Made by a program: the position numbers and the translations under genes
Assembly (NCBI GenBank): GCA_947374865.1
Contig: CANCDR010000003.1
Span: forward strand, 183,643 to 247,642
Source: Oxalobacteraceae bacterium
GTDB lineage: Bacteria; Pseudomonadota; Gammaproteobacteria; Burkholderiales; Burkholderiaceae_D
Direction: 5' to 3'
DNA: 64,000 nucleotides
Shown here: positions 16,815 through 25,299 of the stretch, piece after piece
How the letters are laid out: every line of letters begins with the position of its first letter
Numbering within the stretch: position 1 is the first letter of the stretch
Notes under the pieces: generated by a model
What the model was told of the DNA's origin: nothing
What the model saw: the letters and a program-made list of their open reading frames with translations, nothing else
Databases searched by the model: none

Positions 16815-19763
16815 TTAAAAACGTGACTTCACTCCGACCGAAAAGCGCCGGCCCAACACATCGTAGGCGACAACGTCGGTTGAACCGATCGTTGGGCCAG
16901 CCGGTGGCTGACGATCGGTCGCGTTTTGCATGCCAGCGCGCAGTTCGGTATTGGCGGTGAGCTGCCAGCGGGCCATCAGGTCAAGATAGTGAACAGCGCC
17001 AACGCCAGCCACATTGGCAGTCGGCGTGAGCACATTGGTAGCACTCGACATGCTGCCGATGTAGGTCCAGGACAGCGCTGCGTCGAGCGAACCAACGCTA
17101 TAGCTGAAGGTCGTTTGCGCCTTCATTTGCGGATGGCTGGCGGTAAATGCGTCGATCTGCGTATTGCCCGTGGTGCCGGCATAGTTCAGGAACGGATCGG
17201 TCGCCAGGTTTTGCACTTCATAGGTATTCAGACGTGAAATTACCGAATTGACGCCGACACGGCCAAGCTTTGGATCAAAGCCCAGTTTGCCCAGGCTGAG
17301 TTTCCAGTCCAGTTCAAGATCCAATCCAGCGGTCTTATACCCAGACAAATTGAACTGCGGTTCAGTCGGGAAGCTGAGGTTACCGTTGGCATCGCGTTTC
17401 AACAGACTGCAAAAGTAATTGGTCGGTGAATAGTTCGGGTTGGATCCGTCGCCGTTATAGCAGCGCGTCAGATTGACTGCAGTCGTCATGTTACCGATGG
17501 CGCCTTTGGTGTCAATCTTGTAGTAGTCCAGCGAGACTGTGATACCAGAAACCAGTGGATGCTCGAAAGGTGACTTGAGCACCACGCCGATCGTGGATGT
17601 ATCGGCTGTTTCGGCCTGCAGATTCGGGTTACCCTGCTGCGATGTGGTGACCGTCGTACCAGTGAAGCGATAACCGGCAGGCACGCCCTGTGCGGCACAC
17701 AGCTTGGCCACCGATGCGGCATTAGCACCCGTGCTGTAAATACTGGTGACGTCGCATGGGTCGCCTTGCTTGGCTGCGGTACTGCCAATGGTCGAGCTGA
17801 CAGAGCGTCCGCCGCCGTAGAGTTCACCAACGCTCGGTGCACGAACGGCGCGGTTATAGCCGCCACGCAGACGAATCGGACGCGCGACTTCCCAGTCGAT
17901 GCTGGCCTTATACGCATCGACCTTGCCGATCGAATTGTAATTGGAGAGACGATAGGCGAGACCCAGATCCAATTGTTTGACCAACGGCATTTGGTTCAAC
18001 AGCGGGACAGTCAGTTCACCAAAAATTTCACTGACTTTCGAGGTGCCGCCGGAATTATTGACCGGACGGGAGAAGAACACTTCACTGAAAGTTTGCTGAT
18101 CATCGCCGCGATAATTGTAGGCGATGTTGCGCGAGTCCACACCGAATGCTGCGCGCATTTCACCAGCAGGCAAGTCCATCAGTCCACCTTGCATCGTCGC
18201 TTCCATCACGCGCTGATCAAGCGTGGTGGTTTCCTTGAGGGTGCGCAGTAAATAGGTCGCGCACGCTGACGATACCGGACCAAAGGCAAACGGTGAGTAG
18301 CCGCCTTGACAGATACTCGCGCCACCATCTTTGGCATTGAGCAGCGTTTGCAGGGCCGCGATGTTGACGTAGCCGGAAGCTGCAATGTCGTAATTCGTGT
18401 GGCCGGTGCTGGCATACGCATCCCACTTCCAGTCTTTGTAGCCCAGATTACCTTTGAGGCCGGCGGTAATCTGTCCGACCTGGTAATCGTAGTTAAATAC
18501 CTGCGGTGCCAGACGATCACCAAAGAAAGAGAAGTTAAATGCCGCCGTCGGCGTCGGACGTGATGCCAGTAACTTTGTCAGATCGGCAGGGATGCCAGGA
18601 TTCGTCACCGGAACTGTCACGACGGGTGAAGTACCGTTGAGCGTACCGCGTTGTTGATTGACGGCGTTATAGGTGGTGTAGTTAATGATCGCGTACGCTT
18701 TCAGATCACTCGTGAGCGCGTAGTCCCAGGCACCATAGCCGTTGTAGCGGCGGGTAGGATTGAGTAATGTGCCGGCATCATGCGGCGTGCTGGCGACGAC
18801 AAAGCCGGTATTACCCGGCTGCATAACGAAGCCATCGGCAGCAGTCAGACGTAAGTTATAAGCTGGTGCGGTCGCGAACAGGGTATTGTCACGATTAATC
18901 GATAATGCCTGAGACGGTGTTGGCGCGGCCGATCCGTAAGAGGCAAACAGGGAATTGACTGCGGCAGCGCTCGGCAGGTTACCAGCGGTCGGCGTAAAGC
19001 GACCCTGTGGCGGTGCATTGGTGTCACCGGTATTGTCGAAGAATGCACGCTTATCTTTGTAAGCAGCCTGACGATCAAAGAAGGACAGTGACACCAGCGA
19101 GCTGCCACGTCCGTCAGCAAATTTGCCACCCAGGAGAAGATTGACGTCCTTGGATTGCGCATCGCCTCGGGAGGATTCGCCATATTGCGCATCAATCTGC
19201 GCGCCTTCGAATTTCTTTTTCGTGATCAGGTTGACGACACCGGCGACGGCATCCGAGCCATACACCGCGGATGCGCCACCGCTGATGATTTCCACATTGT
19301 CGAGAATGCCGCTCGAGATGGTGTTCATATCCACAGCGTTACCGAATGGGTCAGACGGCTGAATGCGTCGACCATCGAGCAAGACCAGTGTGCGGGCAAT
19401 ACCAAGACCGCGCAAATTCAAATTGGCGCGCGCGCCGCGGGCTTGCTGATTTGCGCCGGCTTGCGTTGCACCGCCAGAGGAGGCAGCAAATTGCGGCAGC
19501 TGCGTCAGGGTCGCTTCCAGCGTTGCGGGTCCCTTGATGCCTAAGACTTCGGCACTGACGGTGGCGATAGGGCTTTCCGAGACAAAGTTTTTACGTGCAA
19601 TACGAGAACCCGTAACGACGATTTCCTGTCCTTGATCCGCCGGGGCTGCAGTGGCGGCGGCATTCTCCTGCTGCGACTGGGCAGTTTGAGCGCCAGCAAC
19701 ACCGCAGACCAGGCTGGCCGCGATGAGCGAAGGCGCGTAACGACGTACTTTGATTTTTTTCAT
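16815..19763 (-). CDS. TonB-dependent receptor
   Basis: 982-residue outer-membrane receptor. Signal peptide about 1-25 (GVAGAQ), TonB-box-like EIVVTGSRI near residue 48, a plug with LNLRGLGIARTLVLLDGRR and GASAVYGSDAVAGVVNLIT, then a 22-strand barrel ending VGVKSRF. GAGGAGAG precedes the ATG. It differs from the two paralogous receptors at the left edge and at 26721, so the region has at least two receptor types. It is followed by a strong terminator and preceded by a 367-bp region likely to carry its promoter. Family members take up iron chelates, vitamins, oligosaccharides or aromatic oligomers; here a catabolic substrate is likely. Confidence 0.95.
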   Translation of the reverse strand: MKKIKVRRYAPSLIAASLVCGVAGAQTAQSQQENAAATAAPADQGQEIVVTGSRIARKNFVSESPIATVSAEVLGIKGPATLEATLTQLPQFAASSGGATQAGANQQARGARANLNLRGLGIARTLVLLDGRRIQPSDPFGNAVDMNTISSGILDNVEIISGGASAVYGSDAVAGVVNLITKKKFEGAQIDAQYGESSRGDAQSKDVNLLLGGKFADGRGSSLVSLSFFDRQAAYKDKRAFFDNTGDTNAPPQGRFTPTAGNLPSAAAVNSLFASYGSAAPTPSQALSINRDNTLFATAPAYNLRLTAADGFVMQPGNTGFVVASTPHDAGTLLNPTRRYNGYGAWDYALTSDLKAYAIINYTTYNAVNQQRGTLNGTSPVVTVPVTNPGIPADLTKLLASRPTPTAAFNFSFFGDRLAPQVFNYDYQVGQITAGLKGNLGYKDWKWDAYASTGHTNYDIAASGYVNIAALQTLLNAKDGGASICQGGYSPFAFGPVSSACATYLLRTLKETTTLDQRVMEATMQGGLMDLPAGEMRAAFGVDSRNIAYNYRGDDQQTFSEVFFSRPVNNSGGTSKVSEIFGELTVPLLNQMPLVKQLDLGLAYRLSNYNSIGKVDAYKASIDWEVARPIRLRGGYNRAVRAPSVGELYGGGRSVSSTIGSTAAKQGDPCDVTSIYSTGANAASVAKLCAAQGVPAGYRFTGTTVTTSQQGNPNLQAETADTSTIGVVLKSPFEHPLVSGITVSLDYYKIDTKGAIGNMTTAVNLTRCYNGDGSNPNYSPTNYFCSLLKRDANGNLSFPTEPQFNLSGYKTAGLDLELDWKLSLGKLGFDPKLGRVGVNSVISRLNTYEVQNLATDPFLNYAGTTGNTQIDAFTASHPQMKAQTTFSYSVGSLDAALSWTYIGSMSSATNVLTPTANVAGVGAVHYLDLMARWQLTANTELRAGMQNATDRQPPAGPTIGSTDVVAYDVLGRRFSVGVKSRF

Positions 19764-20130
19764 TTTCTCTCCTCAAGATCCGGGTGTGCCGGAAGATTAA
19801 TAACGACTTTTTAAGTAAAGCTTATATTATTGTTTGAGATTATGAATGAGCTTAAATGAAAGTACAAGACTATTTATTGGGAGAAAGCTGACTATCTGCA
19901 GACAGAATGGAATTTTGGGTAAAACCCCACAAAGGGTTTCCATCAGAAAGGAATTATGAAGAAATTGCCAAGGAAAAACGGTGAAATTACTCGCACTGGA
20001 CAGCAGCTGTACAACGCCAGCGCGTCAAAAGCATCCCTCGTGGCGGAGGCAGCCTCGATAAAAAATGAATTAGCTTAATATTATTAATGCGTGCGAAAAA
20101 TCTATCTATGTTTGGTCAGATATGCTCGCA
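19764..20130. other. Intergenic region upstream of the TonB receptor gene
   Basis: 367 bp without a gene, between the LysR stop and the receptor start (both on -). It is AT-rich near the receptor and should hold that gene's promoter. A small dyad AAACCC/GGGTTT lies at 19923-19940. The string ATTATGAAT at 19839-19847 matches part of the long inverted repeat upstream of the other receptor (26644-26683), possibly a shared half-site. Confidence 0.5.
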
Positions 20131-21102
20131 TTAGTCTTTCTTTGCTTTACTCTTGGAAGAAGGCTTACGCGCATCGCTATTGTCTGACTCAAAATCGGCC
20201 AGCGCCTGGCGGAAGTATTCCATCATGTGCTGCACAGGCTTGGACAAGGCGCGGTCGGCGCGCCGGACAAACACGATTTCACGCTGAATATGAAAGTGCC
20301 CCGGGACGGAGACAAGATCTTCGTTCCTGATCGTCGGCCGGTACAAGCTCGGTAAAATCGTGATGCCCATACCCGCAGAAACCATGGCGATGGCGGTCAT
20401 GATTTGTTCTACTTCGAAGCGTGGGCGGATTGTCATATCGGCCTGCAGCCAGGCTGTTTCAACATCGCGACGAATCGCCCCATGCCCGGCCAGGATGATC
20501 GGCGTGGCAGCGATATCCTGCCACGAGAGGATTTTTTTCTTCGCCAGCTTGCTGTCTTTGCGGCAGATGATTTGAAAATCGTCGTAGTACACGGTCTCGA
20601 TGTGCAGCTCGGAAGCGGCCGGCGGTTTGGCGATGATGCCAAAATCAACCACCCGGTCAAGGACCCACGCCAGACCTTTTTCGCCGGTGATGTCGTGCAG
20701 GGCAACGTCAAAATCGGGATAGGTCTTAAAAAACAGATTCAGCGCCTGCGAGGTCACGGAGGCTGCGACCGAGGGAATCACCGCCATCGACATACGGCCA
20801 CGCGACACACTGGCAGCCTGGTGAATATTGCTCAGTGACGCCTGAAAATTACGCACCAGGTCTTCTGCCACCACGGCCAGTCGTTCGCCTTGCGGCGTCA
20901 TGGCCAGTGTCCGGGTCGTACGGTCAAACAGACTCAGCCCGAGCTGATGCTCAATCTTGGCGATGGTATTACTGAGGGAGGGCTGTGAAATGCCCAGTCG
21001 TTTGGCAGCCTCACTGAAGGTGGGCGAGCGGCTCGCCATGGCGAACACTTCCAGCTGACGAATGGTCAGATTACCGCTGACAGATTCAATGGGCTTGTTC
21101 AA
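20131..21102 (-). CDS. LysR-type transcriptional regulator
   Basis: 323 aa. Winged-helix domain at residues about 10-68 (LTIRQLEVFAMASRSPTFSEA...GISQPSLSNTIAKIE), then a co-inducer-binding domain. The start is TTG at 21102: the SD-like GGGAGG lies 6 bp upstream and no ATG fits the family N-terminus. The C-terminus is a basic/serine tail (ARKPSSKSKAKKD). It sits between cassette B and the TonB receptor, all on the minus strand, and is the only regulator in the 35-kb catabolic region, so it is the best candidate for controlling it. Its inducer is presumably an aromatic or acid intermediate. Confidence 0.93.
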   Translation of the reverse strand: MNKPIESVSGNLTIRQLEVFAMASRSPTFSEAAKRLGISQPSLSNTIAKIEHQLGLSLFDRTTRTLAMTPQGERLAVVAEDLVRNFQASLSNIHQAASVSRGRMSMAVIPSVAASVTSQALNLFFKTYPDFDVALHDITGEKGLAWVLDRVVDFGIIAKPPAASELHIETVYYDDFQIICRKDSKLAKKKILSWQDIAATPIILAGHGAIRRDVETAWLQADMTIRPRFEVEQIMTAIAMVSAGMGITILPSLYRPTIRNEDLVSVPGHFHIQREIVFVRRADRALSKPVQHMMEYFRQALADFESDNSDARKPSSKSKAKKD

Positions 21103-21108
21103 GTCCGT

Positions 21109-21114
21109 CCTCCC
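21109..21114 (-). promoter_or_regulatory. Ribosome binding site fixing a TTG start
   Basis: On the minus strand GGGAGG is followed by 6 nt and then TTG-AAC-AAG, the first codons of the LysR regulator. The strong site supports TTG as the true start. Confidence 0.75.
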
Positions 21115-21311
21115 GTCATGGCCAGCCTGCGCTGCGCAAGCGCGCGTAAATGTGCCGTGTTAGCCGACTGTGCAGTGTGTCCCATGTTTGCCAAATACCT
21201 TCAGGTGATCAGGGAAGACAAAATGCCTTCCCCCATTAAACTTGGCAATAGTATAAAGCACTGGCTTGTCTGGTGGCGGGTCGGACCGCTGGTCGTGCGG
21301 CTGGTCGGTCC

Positions 21312-22463
21312 TTACATGCCAATTTCACGCAGGATTTCCTGCGTATGTTGGCCGATCGTCGGCACGCTCGAATGTCGCGCTGGCGTATCCTCCGCAAAGC
21401 GAAAACCTGAACCGGTCAACAGTACAGGGTGATCCAGTCCGGGCACGCTGGTCTGGACGAACAGATCGCGTTCCTGCACATGCGGGTGCTGAATAATCTC
21501 GGGAATGCTGCGCACTTTTGAAACCGGCACGCTGACAGCGGCCAGTTTCTGCTCCAATTCTTCCGCCGACATGCTGGCAAAATGACGCTCCAGTGTTGCG
21601 CGGAGCAAGTCATTATTGGCGGAGCGCGCCTGGTGATCGGCAAAGCAGGGATTATTCAGGATATCTGTCCATCCCAGGGCCTGGCACATGGCGACAAACT
21701 GATGCTGATGGTTCGCCCCGATACTCAGATAGCCGTCTTTGGTTTGGTAGGTATCAGACGTGGCGACTAAACGATAGCCGCGGTTACCGGTGCGGATCGG
21801 TACCGCGCCACTCATGCTGAAGGTGGCAATGCCTTGCGAGAGCAGCATGAGCGTCGCATCGAGCATGCCGATATCAATGAATTGGCCAATGCCGCCGCGC
21901 TCACGCTGGAACAGCGCGGTCATGACGGCGAAGGCGGCGACATAGCCGCTGAAGGTATCCGCAAAAGGCAGCCCGACTTTTAAGGGACCTTGCTCAGGTT
22001 CGCCATTGAGCCACATGATGCCGGACATCGCCTGCACGATGTGGTCGTAAGCAGCCCAGTCTTTGAGTTCGCCGGTGGCGCCAAAGCCGGTAAGAGAACA
22101 ATAGATGATCTTGGGATTAATCGCCTGCATGGCAGCGTAATCGATGCCGAGTTTTTTCGGCACACCAGGACGAAAATTTTCGACGATGACATCGGCGCGC
22201 AAGGCCAGCCGGCGGGCGGCTTCCATACCCTCGGCAGATTTCAAGTCCAGCGCAATCGAGCGTTTGCCGGCGTTGGCTGCAACGAAGGGCGCCGACATGT
22301 TTTTTGCCCCGGCGTGTTCGGTGTAATGCCGCAGGTCGTCACCGACTTCCGGCCGCTCTACCTTGATGACATCGGCACCCAGCAAGCCGAGGTGATAAGT
22401 GCACAAGGGGCCGGCAAGGGCATGAGAAAAATCCAGTACCTGAATATTTTGCAAAGGCTTCAT
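21312..22463 (-). CDS. Cassette B: class III CoA-transferase (CaiB/BaiF family)
   Basis: 383 aa with IQVLDFSHALAGPLCTYHLGLLGADVIKVE at the N-terminus, ENFRPGVPKKLGIDY, and catalytic D169 in VGLPFADTFSG. It is closer to the paralogue at 32591 (ATYHLGLMGAEVIKVE, NAGKRSI) than to cassette A's enzyme. The ATG overlaps the stop of the dehydratase-like gene by 4 bp, so the three cassette B genes are translationally coupled in the order beta-like, alpha-like, CoA-transferase. Expected reaction is CoA transfer onto the acid handled by the dehydratase-like pair. Confidence 0.94.
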   Translation of the reverse strand: MKPLQNIQVLDFSHALAGPLCTYHLGLLGADVIKVERPEVGDDLRHYTEHAGAKNMSAPFVAANAGKRSIALDLKSAEGMEAARRLALRADVIVENFRPGVPKKLGIDYAAMQAINPKIIYCSLTGFGATGELKDWAAYDHIVQAMSGIMWLNGEPEQGPLKVGLPFADTFSGYVAAFAVMTALFQRERGGIGQFIDIGMLDATLMLLSQGIATFSMSGAVPIRTGNRGYRLVATSDTYQTKDGYLSIGANHQHQFVAMCQALGWTDILNNPCFADHQARSANNDLLRATLERHFASMSAEELEQKLAAVSVPVSKVRSIPEIIQHPHVQERDLFVQTSVPGLDHPVLLTGSGFRFAEDTPARHSSVPTIGQHTQEILREIGM

Positions 22464-23794
22464 TTAACAACGCGCTCCTCTAAAAAACGGGCGACGAGTG
22501 CGCGCATTGCAGCTTCGTCCCAGCTTCGATTATCGTTTGGATCAATACAAATTTCGAGTACCGGAATACCGGCCGCCTCGAGTGCTTCTTTTTGAAAGAC
22601 ATTGCCTGCCAGCTGATGCCGCTGATTCGGGCTGGCCAGCATGATCGCACCATCAACCCGGTGCCGTCGGCCCTCATGCACCATCCATTCACCGGCCCAG
22701 GGTGCTGCATGGGCTTGTTCGCCCAGATTGCAATAGCGCGCGGCGAGGGCGCGCAAGGGGTCTTGCAAATTGTGTTTGATGTAGCCATCCGCAGCCAGTG
22801 CCAGATACATCGACCAGACAAACACCGCGCCATGGCTTTCTTCAAAGGCGCGATAAAAGGCCGTGTTTTGCCACAGACCGACACCGACCCACATCAAGCG
22901 AATTTTTTCATTCTCGATCACGCCAGTGCCGGCCTTGACCCGCGCGGCGACTTCATCAAGAAAATATTTGCTGTGAGCGACAGACCATTCTGAACCGCGA
23001 TGCCATTGCGCGGTCATGGAATTGGACATCTGTTCGGCCACACGAACCGGGCAGCTTTTTGCGCTGGCGATCAGTTCGCGCGCCTGGTCGAAATTACTTT
23101 CCTGCTCATTGACCTTGCCGACCAGGGTGCGCAGCGCATCGACATCGAGTTTGCGGCCGGCGATGTGCTCGGCGACTTTGACCATCTCGCGATATTGTTC
23201 GAGGATCAGATCAATCCGATGCGGCTCATACAGATCTTCCCAGTCGCGCCGGGCCATCTCCCACCAGCGCGGATAAAAGCGGGTCGAGGCAGGCATTTCG
23301 ATGCCGACGTAGGGAATGCCCAAACCTTCCGCCACCATCGCATTGACTCTTTCGGCCGACTGCTCGCGGTGTGGCGCACAGATCAGCGCCGGTGCAGGCA
23401 AGCCACCCCAGGGAGGATTATCGAACTCGGCGATCAGGCTCATGAGGCCCAGACTATTATAGGCACCCAGGCCTTTGTGAAATCCCTGCGCATTGAGCCT
23501 GTCGAGATAACCCCCGGCGAGCCGTTTGGCGGAGATCACGCCACCCCACCATTCGCCGGTGACGACGGGGAGTCCGAGCACATCGAAAATTTCGTGCGGC
23601 ATTTCGGCATTCGACAGCACGTAGGGGATCCGGTCGTCGATTACTTTGCGGCGCAAGTCACCAAACCAGGACTTTGAAAAAGCACTGGCGCGCGCGCTGG
23701 ATTCGAGCTGTTTGTCAGGCTGTTTGTCAAACTGTGCCGCAGCCTGCTGTAAGGATGGCGTTGCAGCGCTGATGCTGCTGGTGGATGCGCTCAT
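22460..23794 (-). CDS. Cassette B: 2-hydroxyacyl-CoA dehydratase alpha-like subunit, iron-sulfur cysteines missing
   Basis: 444 aa, paralogue of the cassette A alpha-like protein: both share RGSEWSVAH, WVGxGLWxNTxFYRAFEE and GAVFVWSMY. The N-terminal ~40 residues are a Gln/Ser/Ala-rich extension. The usual cluster cysteines are absent: the segment after GGLPAPALICAP reads HREQS where a CD-type motif is expected, and the C-terminal site reads SPNQRHQ in DGAIMLASPNQRHQ. The four cysteines present (ICAP, KSCPV, RYCNL, EICID) are not in cluster motifs; only the one in SCPV has a counterpart in cassette A. ATGA overlaps link it to both neighbours. Confidence 0.83.
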   Translation of the reverse strand: MSASTSSISAATPSLQQAAAQFDKQPDKQLESSARASAFSKSWFGDLRRKVIDDRIPYVLSNAEMPHEIFDVLGLPVVTGEWWGGVISAKRLAGGYLDRLNAQGFHKGLGAYNSLGLMSLIAEFDNPPWGGLPAPALICAPHREQSAERVNAMVAEGLGIPYVGIEMPASTRFYPRWWEMARRDWEDLYEPHRIDLILEQYREMVKVAEHIAGRKLDVDALRTLVGKVNEQESNFDQARELIASAKSCPVRVAEQMSNSMTAQWHRGSEWSVAHSKYFLDEVAARVKAGTGVIENEKIRLMWVGVGLWQNTAFYRAFEESHGAVFVWSMYLALAADGYIKHNLQDPLRALAARYCNLGEQAHAAPWAGEWMVHEGRRHRVDGAIMLASPNQRHQLAGNVFQKEALEAAGIPVLEICIDPNDNRSWDEAAMRALVARFLEERVVK

Positions 23795-25056
23795 GAACCT
23801 GCTCCTGAATTCGTTGGGGGAGTGGTATGGTCCGGTGCCTTTGTTTGCGTTGGGGTCTGATTTTGCATTACAAACTGACTGAGAGACAGGCTGAGGAACA
23901 GTCTGATTTTTTCAGCGATCCAGGTGTGCGATTCTGGATCGAGCACCTCATCGCGCAGCAGGCAGCTTGGTAGTCCGCAGGCTGTGGCTTGCGCCTTCAG
24001 ATCTGGGTAGCGCCAGCCAAACGACTGATCGCTGGGCGGAATATAAAACACCACGCCATCGACCTTGGTCGATTGCATCTGGGCGATAACCCAGGCTTCG
24101 CGTTCGGCGCGCAGCATGCGCGGGCTACAGGCATATTGGTATGTGTGAGCGAACAAGGCCTCTAGCGGATCGTCATCCAGCGGAATTTGGGGACTGGCAC
24201 GCCGAGCGCCCCAGTCGTCATCCTCGCTGATCACAAGCGCGCCAGAATGTTCGGCGATGGCATGCAAAACGTCGTGATAAAGCGGTACGGCAGATATCAG
24301 CAATAGTCGGGGGCGAAGGTTAGGGCCAGTGTCAGGGTGAGTTTCAGGGCCAGTGTCAGGGTGAGTGGAAGAGCCGGTCGTTGAAGACAGCTCAGCGAGC
24401 CAATTTTCCAGCGCATCGGCATACCGGGATGGTGTCTGACAAGCGCCAGCGCGCAGTGCGCGGTGGGCATCCTGTCCCGAAATCAGTCCTTCGTACCGCA
24501 GCGCTGCCAGCCGCTGACATTGCTGTCGTACGCGATTCGTTTCATGAATGGCCGACTGCAGATCGGTCTTGCTGATCGGCTTACCGGTCAGGCTGGTGAG
24601 CCTATCCAGCAAGCCTTGTGCGACCTGTTTGCTATAGCTGCGCACGGCATCGGCGCGGCCGAATAAAAAATCAAACGCGAAGAGGGGCGGAATCTGTTCG
24701 CCGCGGCCTTGACGCTTCATTTCTTTCAGATACTGGTAAAGAAAGCGGTAGCCGTCAGAGGTGCTCGGGATGATCAGCAGATCACAGTCTGCAAACTCGC
24801 CGGCAAGCGCCTGCCGAAACAGGGAGCGCACTTCCGGTTCATGACCTTCTTCCATAGGTGCTGCGCTGAGATTCCAGTCCTCAGCCTGGGCCGTCAACGT
24901 GAGCGGAATACAGCCGGCAGCCAGCACGATTTCAATCGGTGCCACGACGCCGATGAGGCCAACCAGCGGCTTTTTTTCTGCCCTGGCTTGTGCCACTGCT
25001 TGTGCCACGGAGATGCTGCGATCGCCAGAGAAGGCGGTGTAATTTTCTTTGTTCAT
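23791..25056 (-). CDS. Cassette B: 2-hydroxyacyl-CoA dehydratase beta-like subunit, iron-sulfur cysteines missing
   Basis: 421 aa from the ATG at 25056; a GTG at 25089 would add 11 residues, and neither has a clear SD. Landmarks: GVVAPIEIVLAAGCIPLTL (C49), LLIIPSTSDGYRFLYQYL and VDGVVFYIPPSDQSFGWRYP. Cysteine sites of the family are replaced: STSD for TCD-type, EDDDWGARR for DDLCTG-type, PPSDQS for KFCD-type. An in-frame 24-bp tandem repeat encodes THPDTGPE twice (24322-24369) in a linker. A long Ser/Thr/Gln-rich tail follows the last family strand. It starts the cassette B operon, divergent from the MFS gene at 25300. Confidence 0.8.
   Translation of the reverse strand: MNKENYTAFSGDRSISVAQAVAQARAEKKPLVGLIGVVAPIEIVLAAGCIPLTLTAQAEDWNLSAAPMEEGHEPEVRSLFRQALAGEFADCDLLIIPSTSDGYRFLYQYLKEMKRQGRGEQIPPLFAFDFLFGRADAVRSYSKQVAQGLLDRLTSLTGKPISKTDLQSAIHETNRVRQQCQRLAALRYEGLISGQDAHRALRAGACQTPSRYADALENWLAELSSTTGSSTHPDTGPETHPDTGPNLRPRLLLISAVPLYHDVLHAIAEHSGALVISEDDDWGARRASPQIPLDDDPLEALFAHTYQYACSPRMLRAEREAWVIAQMQSTKVDGVVFYIPPSDQSFGWRYPDLKAQATACGLPSCLLRDEVLDPESHTWIAEKIRLFLSLSLSQFVMQNQTPTQTKAPDHTTPPTNSGAGS
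24322..24369. repeat. 24-bp tandem duplication inside the cassette B beta-like gene
   Basis: Two adjacent copies of AGGGCCAGTGTCAGGGTGAG plus four bases (24322-24345, 24346-24369) differ only at the end. The repeat is in frame and lengthens a Pro/Thr/His-rich linker, suggesting a flexible non-conserved loop. Confidence 0.85.
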
Positions 25057-25147
25057 TGACTTTGTTATGCACGCATCGGTCACCAGCACTCTGGAACAAT
25101 GTCGATAATGTGTTAAAAAATTGCTCAGTTAATTCAATAAGTACATT

Positions 25148-25180
25148 TTAACTATATATCAAAATAAAATATAGCGTTAA
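25148..25180. promoter_or_regulatory. Imperfect dyad in the divergent promoter region
   Basis: TTAACTATAT and ATATAGCGTTAA form an imperfect inverted repeat (2-nt insertion on one side) in the AT-rich gap between cassette B (-) and the MFS gene (+). It is a candidate operator for both transcription units, for example of the LysR regulator at 20131. Confidence 0.4.
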
Positions 25181-25299
25181 ATTAATATTGTAAAATTACG
25201 CACCGGTCGAAAATCGCATGATCCGGATGGGACGTCCGATACATGCCGGCTTGAAGCTTAAAACAATATGACTAAAATTATTTACATCTGGAGCGGCCA

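Noticed and set aside
24322..24369. Tandem repeat as possible regulatory iteron
   Set aside because: It lies inside the cassette B beta-like gene, is in frame and codes for a Pro/Thr/His linker; only two copies exist.
10498..25056. Cassettes A and B as an anaerobic aromatic (benzoyl-CoA) reduction pathway
   Set aside because: Cluster cysteines, activator and ferredoxin genes are missing, and the same region encodes a P450, pointing to aerobic metabolism.
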